Source of the DNA: Dehalococcoidia bacterium
GTDB taxonomy: Bacteria; Chloroflexota; Dehalococcoidia; UBA2979
Direction of reading: 5' to 3'
NCBI GenBank assembly: GCA_030745285.1
Contig: JASLOV010000215.1
Coordinates: 1-21,569 of the forward strand
Length of the DNA stretch: 21,569 nucleotides
This document shows positions 15,561-21,569 of this stretch, one piece after another (within the stretch, counting starts at the first letter, position 1; every line of letters begins with the position of its first letter). The position numbers and the translations under genes are program-made. Under the pieces are notes generated by a model. That model had not been told where the DNA came from, did not search any database, and saw only the letters and a list, made by a program, of their open reading frames with translations.

Positions 15561-15605
15561 GTGTGGTGCCTGGCGGTGTGGTGCCCGGCTGTGTGGTGCC
15601 TCGTG
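15561..15605. repeat. Three 15-bp tandem repeats in the cupin leader
   Basis: Units GTGTGGTGCCTGGCG, GTGTGGTGCCCGGCT and GTGTGGTGCCTCGTG sit head to tail, sharing GTGTGGTGCC. The array lies between the presumed cupin transcription start and its ribosome binding site, so it is in the 5' leader. Regular 15-bp spacing could present a protein or RNA-binding site several times; slippage during replication is the plain alternative. There is no CRISPR-like spacer structure. Confidence 0.75.
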
Positions 15606-15622
15606 CTGACTTCGTGTCGCCG

Positions 15623-15673
15623 CATCCTAGCGGACGCCCGCGCCGCCATGGGTGCGAGCGGCTTGCTAGGATG
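15623..15673. promoter_or_regulatory. Bidirectional promoter: mirror-image -10 boxes for cupin (-) and luciferase-like gene (+)
   Basis: CATCCTAGC at 15623-15631 is the exact reverse complement of GCTAGGATG at 15665-15673. Read outward they give TAGGAT -10 boxes on both strands, at 15624-15629 (minus) and 15667-15672 (plus), with 37 bp between. The plus box is 58 nt from ATG 15731; the minus box is 77 nt from ATG 15546. The tight arrangement makes shared regulation likely. No -35 consensus is visible. Confidence 0.45.
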
Positions 15674-15730
15674 TCCGGCGAATCCGACGGGCGCCGTCAG
15701 CGGCGCCATCGGCGTGGCTTCGGAGGCGAG

Positions 15731-16657
15731 ATGAAACTGGCAGTCGAGTTTCCCAGCATCGTGTACCGCGAGGGCCGGGCCGGGGTGGTGGCACTGGCGC
15801 AGGCGATCGAGCGGATCGGGTTCGACCAGATCGATGTCTTCGACCACGTTGTGATGGGGCACCCGATCGAGGGCCGAGCGAGCGGGCCGTACCCGGCGAA
15901 CATGCCGATCATGGAAGCGCTGGCGATGCTGGCGTTCATCACGGCCGTCACGGAGCGGGTCGGGCTCGGCACGGAGGTGCTGGTGCTGCCGCAGCGCCAG
16001 CCGGTGCTGGTGGCGAAGCAGGTGAGCACGATCGACAGCCTCTCCGGCGGACGGGTGCGGCTCGGGATCGGCGTCGGCTGGCAGGAGTCGGAGTTCGACG
16101 CGCTGGGCGCCGACTTCCACAGCCGCGGACGGGCGATGGACGAGGCAATTGCGCTGATGCGCGCCTGCTGGTCGGACCCGTCGATCTCGGCGGATGGCGA
16201 ACACTACCCGGTCGAGGAGATGGCGATGGAGCCGAAGCCGCCCGCCGAGGCAGGCCTGCCGATCTGGATCGGGGGCGGTTCGCCTGCGGCGCTGAAGCGC
16301 ACGGGCACGCTCGGCGATGGCTGGCTCGCCGGCGGAGGGGTATCGGCGGGAGCCGAGGCCATCGCGACGATCAAGCGGCACGCCGAGCAGGCCGGGCGCG
16401 ACCCGGACGCGCTGGGGTTCCAGTCGTGGCTGGCCCCGATCCCCGGTGGCGACGATCCGAACGTCAGCGCTCGCGCCTTCATCCAGGACCCGGACGCGAT
16501 AGCCGCCTCGGCGGCTGCGGCCGCGGAGGCGGGCTTCGACTGGGCGACAATCAACATCACGGCGATCTTCCAGAACGGGGCCCGCAGCAGCGAGCAGATG
16601 GCGGAAGTGCTCGAGACAATCCACGAGCGGCTCCGTCGCGAGGTCGGCTTCGAGTAA
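15731..16657 (+). CDS. Luciferase-like (LLM) F420/FMN-dependent oxidoreductase
   Basis: A 308-residue bacterial-luciferase-like TIM-barrel protein, the length of the F420-dependent TIGR03619-type branch. Seen: DVFDHVVMG (35-43), GLGTEVLVLPQRQPVLVAKQ (78-97), SGGRVRLGIGVGWQESEF (105-122) and PIWIGGGSPAALKRTG in the second half, all family hallmarks. It binds reduced FMN or F420 and would act as a monooxygenase or hydride-transfer enzyme on an unknown small molecule. An open frame extends upstream to 15545, but ATG 15731 is preferred because GGAGGCGAG precedes it and the upstream part includes the promoter. It is divergent from the cupin and converges with the NTF2-like gene over 35 bp holding a hairpin. 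Confidence 0.92.
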   Translation: MKLAVEFPSIVYREGRAGVVALAQAIERIGFDQIDVFDHVVMGHPIEGRASGPYPANMPIMEALAMLAFITAVTERVGLGTEVLVLPQRQPVLVAKQVSTIDSLSGGRVRLGIGVGWQESEFDALGADFHSRGRAMDEAIALMRACWSDPSISADGEHYPVEEMAMEPKPPAEAGLPIWIGGGSPAALKRTGTLGDGWLAGGGVSAGAEAIATIKRHAEQAGRDPDALGFQSWLAPIPGGDDPNVSARAFIQDPDAIAASAAAAAEAGFDWATINITAIFQNGARSSEQMAEVLETIHERLRREVGFE

Positions 16658-16669
16658 TTCGCAGGCGGG

Positions 16670-16686
16670 GCGCCCGGGACGGGCGC
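16670..16686. terminator. Stem-loop between convergent genes
   Basis: GCGCCC at 16670-16675 pairs with GGGCGC at 16681-16686 around a 5-nt loop, in the 35-bp gap between the luciferase-like gene and the NTF2-like gene. No T-tract follows on either strand. The position suggests a bidirectional terminator. Confidence 0.4.
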
Positions 16687-16692
16687 GTGGCG

Positions 16693-17445
16693 TTAGAGCT
16701 CGATGACGGAGCGGCCCTGGATGCCCCAGTGGTCGTCACGTCTGGTGACCAGGAAGGCCGCCTGTTCGCGGCGGTCGCCGCCGTCCAGTGTCGCCTCGAC
16801 CGCGACATTGACCGCGGTGCCGCCCACCTGCGTGGCGCGGACGTCGTGCGAACTGAGTGGCGCCCAAGGCCGGGCGGAGAGCGCTTCCGCGCAGGCGGCG
16901 GCGTCCGGCCAGCGCTGCACGTCGCCGGGATTGGCCTGGATTAGCGGTATGTTGCAGAGCGCGGCGCAGGCGGCGAGGTCCTGGGCGCCCCAGGCCTTGA
17001 TGTAGCGCTCGATGAGGTCGACCGCCGCGGTCTCGGTGGGTGATGCGCCCTGTTCCCCGCCCCAGGAGTCGACGCCGAAGCGGGCCTGGATGCCCCAGCT
17101 CTCGCCGACCTTCGTGATCACGTAGGTGACGCGGTTCTCCAGGATGATGCCGTCGTCCGCATCGAAGCGGGTCCAGCCGCCCGCCAGGTGCACCGTGTCG
17201 TCCGCCTGGTGAACGGTCTCCGGCTCGATGCCCTGGGTTCGCACCCAGCCGGTCGCCTCGAACCGCTGCCATGAGGCGTGCGTGGAGGAGTAGTCGGCGG
17301 CGGTCTCGAAGATGTGGCTGTCCCCGCGCGGCGAGACCCGCACGTGCGGGTAGCTCATCACGTCCGCCCAGGCATCGGGGTCTTTGGAGTTGAAGGTCTC
17401 AAGGAATGCCCAGTAGGCGTCGAGGGCCGCAGCGTATGTGGTCAT
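16693..17445 (-). CDS. Tandem NTF2-like (SnoaL/DUF4440-type) protein
   Basis: A 250-residue protein that reads as two NTF2-like units in a row. Each unit starts with a helix carrying a W/Y-rich segment (AYWAFLETFNSKDPDAWADV; LIERYIKAWGAQDLAACAAL) and ends with the same strand pattern (SWGIQARFGV; HWGIQGRSVI). The NTF2 cone fold serves ketosteroid isomerase/SnoaL-type enzymes and binding proteins; catalytic residues are not obvious here. ATG 17445 is preferred, with GGGAG 9 nt upstream; ATG 17460 is possible but its AGGAG is too close. It follows the GGT-like gene by 86 bp and has a TACCCT box of its own at 17480-17485. Function unknown. Confidence 0.82.
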   Translation of the reverse strand: MTTYAAALDAYWAFLETFNSKDPDAWADVMSYPHVRVSPRGDSHIFETAADYSSTHASWQRFEATGWVRTQGIEPETVHQADDTVHLAGGWTRFDADDGIILENRVTYVITKVGESWGIQARFGVDSWGGEQGASPTETAAVDLIERYIKAWGAQDLAACAALCNIPLIQANPGDVQRWPDAAACAEALSARPWAPLSSHDVRATQVGGTAVNVAVEATLDGGDRREQAAFLVTRRDDHWGIQGRSVIEL

Positions 17446-17479
17446 TCCCAGTTCTCCCATTCTCCTAATACGACGGTCG

Positions 17480-17485
17480 AGGGTA
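17480..17485 (-). promoter_or_regulatory. -10-like box (TACCCT) for the NTF2-like gene
   Basis: On the minus strand GGAATACCCTCG gives TACCCT 34 nt before ATG 17445, in the 86-bp gap after the GGT-like gene. It has the same hexamer as the box ahead of the fused CoA-transferase. Confidence 0.3.
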
Positions 17486-17531
17486 TTCCGGACGCGGTCG
17501 CGCACGGGGCCGGACCGAGGCCCTCGCGCGG

Positions 17532-19280
17532 TCACCTGCCGATGGCGTAGGTGTCGCGGCGCGGGTCGGCGCCGCCGGTCAGCACGCCGCTCTCGTGGTC
17601 GACGACGATGGCGGAGAGCACGCCCATGCTCATCGGCTCCCAGTCGTTGCGGACGGCGACGTCGTGGCCGCGCCCGGCGAGGTCATCCCGCACCTCGGGC
17701 GGGATGCGGCCTTCGATGTTCAGCCGGCCGGGGAGGTAGGTGTGCGGCCAGAACGAGTTGGGGAAGTTCGATGAGGTGAAGCGCGGCGCCTCGATCGCCT
17801 GCTGGGCATCCATCCCGAACTCCACGATGTTGAGGAAGAGCTGCACCATCGCCTGCGGTTGCGCGTCGCCGCCGGGGCATCCGAACGGCATGAAGAGCTT
17901 GCCGTCCCGGAATGCCATCGAGGGGTTGGGCGTCAGCCGCGGGCGCTTCCACGGCTCGACGCGCGAGGCGTGGTCGGGCTCCAGCCAGCTCTGCGACCCG
18001 CGGCCGGACATGATGATGCCGAGGCCGGGCACGATCGGCGTGTGGAACAGGGCGTCGCTCGGCGTCGCGGAGAAGGCGTTGCCCCAGCGGTCGACGACGC
18101 AGGTGTAGCTCGTGTCGTACTCCTGCTCGCCGACGACGGGGGGAGCGGCGACGGTCGCCGCGGCGTCGAGCGTGTTCCCGCCGTTCGACAGGTCGCCGGC
18201 CGGCGGCATCTCCGCGAAGGCCCGGGACGGGTCGATCGCTGCGCGTCGGGCGCGCGTGTACACGTTGGAGAGCAGGGCATCGATCGGCACGTCGACGAGG
18301 TCCGGGTCGCCGTAGTACTGGTGGCGGTCCGCGAAGGCGAGGCCGAGCGCCTGCGAGAGCAGGTGGATGTATTCCGGTGAGTTGTGGCCGAGCGCGGGCA
18401 GGTCGTCGTGCTCCAGCATCTGCAACACTTGCGCGACGACGGGACCCTGGCACCAGGGACCGCAGGTGAAGATCTCATAGTCCTTGAAGCTCGCCGTCAC
18501 CGGCGGCTCGACCTTGACGGAGAATTCGGCGAGGTCCTCGTAGGTGATCAGCCCGCCCTGTTGCTCGCTAAAGCGGGCCATCTCCTCTGCGATCTCGCCG
18601 CGGTAGAAGAGGTCGCGGGCGGCCCGGATGCCTGCCTCGCGCCCGGGAGAGGAGCTCGCCCGCTCCGCCCCCACGAGGCGGGTGAAGGTGCGGGCGAGCT
18701 CCGGCTGCAGGAAGCGCTTGCCGACCTCGGGCAGGCGGCCGCCCGGCAGGAATACGGCGCTGCTGGAGGGCCAGCGCCGGAGTACACCATCGTCGGAGTC
18801 GAGGTCTGTCCGGAGTGCGCGGTGTACGGTCGCGGGGAAGGGGAGACCCTGCTCGGCGAGCTCCAGCGCCGGCGTCACGACCTGCTCGAAGGTCATCGTG
18901 CCGTACCGCTCGAGCGCCGTGAGCCAGCCGTCGACCGCGGCGGGAACGATGCTGCGCAGGATGCCGACGGGGATCTCGCCGCCGGCCTGATCGAGGAAGA
19001 ACCCGGCGGAGGCCTTGCGCGGCCAGCGGCCGAGTCCGCTGATCGTGACAACGGAATCGGCGGCGGCGTCGTAGATCATGATCGGCACCACGCCGCCGAA
19101 GCTCGTGTTCTCCGGCAGCACGGTGTTGATCACGATGCCGGAGGCGACACCGGCATCGATCGCGTTACCGCCATCCTCGAGGATGCGGTAGCCGGCGGCG
19201 GCGGCCAGGCTGTGGCCGGCCGAGATCATGTGCGTCGTGCCCCGGATCGGGGGCCGGTACGTGCTGATTCCTCGTGCCAT
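17532..19280 (-). CDS. Gamma-glutamyltransferase-like Ntn hydrolase
   Basis: A 582-residue protein covering the whole GGT precursor. The N-terminal part has the family pattern AGHSLAAAAGYRILEDGGNAIDA; the autocleavage site is EYDTSYTCVVDRWGNAFS, where Thr390 would become the N-terminal nucleophile of the small subunit. Late on, FGCPGGDAQPQAM replaces the usual GSPGG, and Ser-Tyr follows the nucleophile where E. coli GGT has Thr-His, so the enzyme belongs to a divergent branch. No signal peptide is visible (MARGISTYRPPIRG), unlike periplasmic GGTs, so it is probably cytosolic. Expected reaction: hydrolysis of a gamma-glutamyl or similar amide bond; acylase activity on other amides is possible. 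GGGAGGG precedes the ATG. It starts 42 bp after the FAD-oxidase stop, so the two are likely one operon. Confidence 0.92.
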   Translation of the reverse strand: MARGISTYRPPIRGTTHMISAGHSLAAAAGYRILEDGGNAIDAGVASGIVINTVLPENTSFGGVVPIMIYDAAADSVVTISGLGRWPRKASAGFFLDQAGGEIPVGILRSIVPAAVDGWLTALERYGTMTFEQVVTPALELAEQGLPFPATVHRALRTDLDSDDGVLRRWPSSSAVFLPGGRLPEVGKRFLQPELARTFTRLVGAERASSSPGREAGIRAARDLFYRGEIAEEMARFSEQQGGLITYEDLAEFSVKVEPPVTASFKDYEIFTCGPWCQGPVVAQVLQMLEHDDLPALGHNSPEYIHLLSQALGLAFADRHQYYGDPDLVDVPIDALLSNVYTRARRAAIDPSRAFAEMPPAGDLSNGGNTLDAAATVAAPPVVGEQEYDTSYTCVVDRWGNAFSATPSDALFHTPIVPGLGIIMSGRGSQSWLEPDHASRVEPWKRPRLTPNPSMAFRDGKLFMPFGCPGGDAQPQAMVQLFLNIVEFGMDAQQAIEAPRFTSSNFPNSFWPHTYLPGRLNIEGRIPPEVRDDLAGRGHDVAVRNDWEPMSMGVLSAIVVDHESGVLTGGADPRRDTYAIGR

Positions 19281-19322
19281 CGTCTGCCCTCCCTGCTCCG
19301 GCCGCGGCCGGCAATACGGCCA

Positions 19323-20624
19323 CTAGCGGCGGCGAGCCTTCATCGGTGCGAGGTCGTTCTCGGCGAATCGGGCGAAGCGGTACCGGCGGAGATCGATCGA
19401 CGGGCCCTCGTCGAGCAGTAGTTCGCTGACGACCTTGCCCGCGCCCGGGCCCATGGCGAAGCCGTGCCCGCTGAAGCCGGTCGCGAACATGAACCCTGGC
19501 AGGCTGTCGACCGGGCCGAGGGCTGGTGCCTGGTCGGGCGTGGAGTCGATGTTCCCGGCCCAGACGTGCTCTACCGGTAGCTGCGCGAGCGACGGGAACA
19601 ACTCCCGGAAGCGCTCGATCGTGCGCCGGGCGCCCTGTCGGTGCGGCGCGGGGTCGATGTCGCGCAGGTGCGCCCATGCGTGTCGCCGTGAGGGGGATCC
19701 TGGGACGAGGGTGCGGAGGTCACGCAGCAGCGGGCCACCGGCGCGAATGCTCAGCCAGCGACGGTTGCGCCAGGCCATGGGCAGGAACTGGCGGAGGTTG
19801 CGCAGCATGTCGAGGTTGAGGTCGTAGACTGCGCCGCCGCCGCCCGCGAGCACGAAGCGGCCCTGCCGGTCCTGCCGGAAGGTGACCTGATCGCCCCAGG
19901 CGGTGGCCGTCGTGACCGGCTCGGTCGGGGCGGTGCGGACGACGGTCGATCGGACGGACTGCTGCGGGAGCTTCAGTCCCAGCGGCCGCGCGACTCTCGC
20001 CGACCAGGCGCCAGCGGCGCAGACGACCTGCCCGGTGCGGATGCGGCCCTGCTCGGTGACGACGGCGGCGACGGCCCCGGCGGAGAGTTCGATGCGCTCC
20101 ACCGCGCAGCGCGTGTGGATGCGGGCGCCGTGGCGCTCCGCCGCCGCGGCGAAGGCGGCGGTCGCCAGCTGTGGGCTGGCCTGACCGTCCGAGGGCACAT
20201 GGATGGCGCCGACCCACGGACCGCTCATGGCGGGGACGAGCCCGGCTACCTCGTCGCGGGTGAGCATCGCAGTCTCCAGGCCGAGCTCGTGGGCGGGCTG
20301 ACACCACGACTCGAAGTCGGCCATGTCCTCATCGTCGAAGCCCAGGCTGAAGTTGCCGCCCTGTTCCCATTCCAGGTCCGCCCCGAGCTCCTGCTCGAGA
20401 CCGGCCCAGATCTCGGTGGACATGACCGCCAGCGGGATGATCTGCGGGTGGCGAACTTGCTGGTGTACCCAGCCCCAGTTGCGACTCGACTGCTCGCCGG
20501 CGATGTCGCCCTTTTCGATCAGCGCGACCTGCACTCCGCGCTTTGCGAGGTAGTACGCGGCGGAACAGCCCACGATGCCGCCGCCAATGATGACGACCTC
20601 GGCTTCCTGCTCTTGCTGCGGCAT
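19323..20624 (-). CDS. FAD-dependent oxidoreductase (DAO / glycine oxidase-like family)
   Basis: A 433-residue flavoprotein of the D-amino-acid oxidase superfamily. The FAD-binding start VVIIGGGIVGCSAAYYLAKRG (Gly14, Gly15, Gly16, Gly19) and Glu37 at the end of the second strand are clear. QSSRNWGWVHQQVRHP (45-60) is characteristic of a bacterial amine/amino-acid oxidase branch, and the C-terminal ATGFSGHGFAMGPGAGK is the second FAD-contact motif. The product would be an imine (then aldehyde or keto acid) plus reduced flavin. Substrate unknown; the adjacent GGT-like gene makes a gamma-glutamyl amine or amino-acid derivative an attractive guess. The ribosome binding site is weak (GAGCGAGG). 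It lies downstream of a broken Rrf2 regulator gene, with its own -10-like box at 20692-20697. Confidence 0.93.
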   Translation of the reverse strand: MPQQEQEAEVVIIGGGIVGCSAAYYLAKRGVQVALIEKGDIAGEQSSRNWGWVHQQVRHPQIIPLAVMSTEIWAGLEQELGADLEWEQGGNFSLGFDDEDMADFESWCQPAHELGLETAMLTRDEVAGLVPAMSGPWVGAIHVPSDGQASPQLATAAFAAAAERHGARIHTRCAVERIELSAGAVAAVVTEQGRIRTGQVVCAAGAWSARVARPLGLKLPQQSVRSTVVRTAPTEPVTTATAWGDQVTFRQDRQGRFVLAGGGGAVYDLNLDMLRNLRQFLPMAWRNRRWLSIRAGGPLLRDLRTLVPGSPSRRHAWAHLRDIDPAPHRQGARRTIERFRELFPSLAQLPVEHVWAGNIDSTPDQAPALGPVDSLPGFMFATGFSGHGFAMGPGAGKVVSELLLDEGPSIDLRRYRFARFAENDLAPMKARRR

Positions 20625-20691
20625 GGCGCCTCGCTCGATGTGCTGCGCCGTGCGGTGCCAACCACGCCGCCGACGCCCCGGTCAGGCCCGC

Positions 20692-20697
20692 ATCCTA
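20692..20697 (-). promoter_or_regulatory. -10-like box (TAGGAT) for the oxidase/GGT unit
   Basis: On the minus strand GGTAGGATGCGG gives TAGGAT about 67 nt before the ATG at 20624. The hexamer and following GCGG match the cupin box. This allows expression independent of the Rrf2-type gene. Confidence 0.4.
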
Positions 20698-20767
20698 CCC
20701 CGATTCGGCTCGACGCCCCCGCGCCTATCCAGCGGTGGTCGCCGTGAGGCGTTCCGTCTCCGCAGGC

Positions 20768-20789
20768 GGGCGGGGCGGGGTGTTGGGGG
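20768..20789 (+). other. G-quadruplex-type motif immediately after the Rrf2 stop
   Basis: The plus strand reads GGG-C-GGGG-C-GGGG-TGTT-GGGGG, four G-runs with short loops, meeting the usual G3+N1-7 rule. It abuts the stop codon of the Rrf2-type gene (complement of CTA at 20790-20792). Because that gene is on the minus strand, the fold would form in DNA rather than its mRNA. In such G-rich DNA it may be chance. Confidence 0.5.
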
Positions 20790-21276
20790 CTAGGAGCCGC
20801 GAACGCCGTGTCGGGCGCCACGGTGCTTCACTTCCGACGGGCCATGGTAGGTGCCGGCCTGGATGCTGGCGTCGACCGCGGCCAGATCGGCGAACGAGGT
20901 TGCCGCGAGTCGTTCGAGGATTGCGGCCTGCCCTTCGGCCCAGGATTCGTGCAGCGGGCAGACCTCCTCCCAGTCGCAGGGGCCGCCACGCAGTGCACAC
21001 GTCGCCGCCTCGATCGGCCTCCCGGCGGCCTCGATGACGTCGCGTACGCTGATCTCGGACGGTGCCGGGCGAGCGAATAGCCACCGGCGGGACCGGCGAC
21101 GGAGTCGACGAGGCGGTGTCGGATCAGGTCGGTCATGACCTGGGGCAGGTACTTCCTGGAGATCTCCATCTCAGCGGCAATTTCACGTGCCTTGCGACGT
21201 CCGCTCGAGTAGTGGCACGCGAGATCGAGGATCGCTCTTACTGAGTAGTGCCCTTGTTCGTGAGACTGATCTGCAT
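20790..21276 (-). pseudogene. Rrf2-family Fe-S transcription regulator, disrupted by two frameshifts
   Basis: Three frames joined in order give an almost complete Rrf2 protein of about 162 residues. Frame 1 starts at ATG 21276 (GGAG 5 nt upstream) with MQISLTNKG; after a shift near 21251-21253 the second frame gives HYSVRAILDLACHYS and a winged helix ending GPAGGYSLAR; after a shift near 21061-21068 the third frame gives PSEISVRDVIEAAGRPIE and the tail to TAG 20790. Each break needs one added base. Cys94, Cys101 and Cys107 (TCALRGGPCDWEEVC) match the C-x5/7-C-x5-C cluster ligands of IscR/NsrR-type sensors, so an Fe-S redox or NO/iron sensor is likely. Because both halves are otherwise intact, sequencing error is at least as likely as true decay. 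It may regulate the downstream oxidase/GGT genes or itself. Confidence 0.75.
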
Positions 21277-21280
21277 CGCA

Positions 21281-21322
21281 TCTCCGATATAACGAAGAGT
21301 TCAACAAATAACATTAAGTTGA
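21281..21322 (-). promoter_or_regulatory. A+T-rich promoter/operator region of the Rrf2-type gene
   Basis: This is the only clearly A+T-rich patch in the window and lies directly upstream of the Rrf2 start. It offers minus-strand TTATAT (21287-21292) and TAATGT (21311-21316) as -10 candidates, and the dyad TCAAC-N12-GTTGA (21301-21305 and 21318-21322). Rrf2 proteins often bind such A+T-rich dyads at their own promoter. The exact start and operator are not settled. Confidence 0.4.
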
Positions 21323-21548
21323 GCGCGTCGAAAGAGCCCTTCGCGTGAACACGTTCTTGAGTGTGACTGTCCAGCACATCGGGGAGGCCCGGTACTGAAC
21401 GCGCCAGCATTCGCCACAGGACGCCTACCGCAGGCCTCATCATTACGCTCACCAGAGCGAAGCATGGGCGACCAACGTCCCTGTGCCTTGGGGACCTCGG
21501 TCATGAGCCGCTACACCGTCCCGGTGACGCCAGGCGCCCCGGTCGCGG

Positions 21549-21554
21549 TACCAT
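21549..21554 (+). promoter_or_regulatory. -10-like box (TACCAT) of a gene beyond the right edge
   Basis: GCGGTACCATCGGCCGG at the right end closely resembles the box before the NHL gene (GGTATCATTCGTCCGG). It points to a plus-strand gene starting just outside the window. No start codon is visible inside. The stretch 21323-21548 shows no convincing gene. Confidence 0.3.
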
Positions 21555-21569
21555 CGGCCGGCGAACGAG

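Noticed and set aside
15561..15605. Short CRISPR-like array
   Set aside because: The 15-bp units are head to tail with no unique spacers and no cas gene nearby, so this is a plain tandem repeat.
21183..21452. 89-residue minus-strand open frame overlapping the Rrf2 start
   Set aside because: It reads through the Rrf2 promoter and out of frame into the Rrf2 coding region; no motif is seen.
1..21569. Mobile element or genomic island
   Set aside because: No transposase, integrase, terminal repeats, tRNA or abrupt change in codon use was seen; the gene mix looks like ordinary chromosome.

Overview
The window is G+C-rich bacterial DNA, densely coded on both strands, with good Shine-Dalgarno sites ahead of most genes. 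No rRNA, tRNA, CRISPR array, transposase or phage gene was seen. The gene mix is two CaiB/BaiF CoA-transferases, a crotonase, an SDR, an Ldh_2-type dehydrogenase, an enolase-superfamily dehydratase, a luciferase-like F420/FMN enzyme, an F420/FMN split-barrel protein, an amidohydrolase and a D-amino-acid-oxidase-type flavoprotein. This mix resembles the paralogue-rich catabolic genomes of uncultured Chloroflexota (SAR202 / Dehalococcoidia-like). That placement is an inference from gene content; no marker gene is present.

Layout. Positions 1-433 hold at most the tail of an upstream gene and two strong inverted repeats. Next come a CoA-transferase (-, 434-1624) divergent from an NHL beta-propeller protein (+, 1788-2729) that resembles peptidyl-alpha-hydroxyglycine amidating lyase, including three candidate zinc histidines. 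A small VOC/glyoxalase protein (-, 2796-3200) diverges from a PEP-utilising, phosphohistidine-domain protein (+, 3397-5027) that is split by a one-base frameshift. On the minus strand a split-barrel flavoprotein and an amidohydrolase form a pair (7217 to 5081). Facing away from them is a plus-strand run: crotonase, SDR, Ldh_2 dehydrogenase, enolase-superfamily dehydratase (7371-11362), then a zinc alcohol dehydrogenase with its own promoter-like site (11459-12553).

Further right, a cupin and a fused tandem CoA-transferase (-, 15546 to 12581) diverge from a luciferase-like monooxygenase (+, 15731-16657) across a promoter region with mirror-image -10 boxes and a 15-bp triple repeat. The last block is on the minus strand: a broken Rrf2-type Fe-S regulator, an FAD oxidase, a gamma-glutamyltransferase-like hydrolase and a tandem NTF2-like protein (21276 to 16693). 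The right edge seems to hold the promoter of another plus-strand gene.

The genes look like separate small catabolic transcription units rather than one pathway. Two groups may work together. The crotonase/SDR/Ldh/enolase-superfamily run would suit oxidation and dehydration of hydroxy acids or their CoA esters. The oxidase/GGT pair would suit oxidation of an amine or amino acid and cleavage of a gamma-glutamyl or related amide bond. The points most worth a second look are the PAL-like propeller, the crotonase lacking both catalytic glutamates, the fused CoA-transferase with only one catalytic aspartate, the orphan phosphohistidine protein, and three frameshifts that may be assembly errors.
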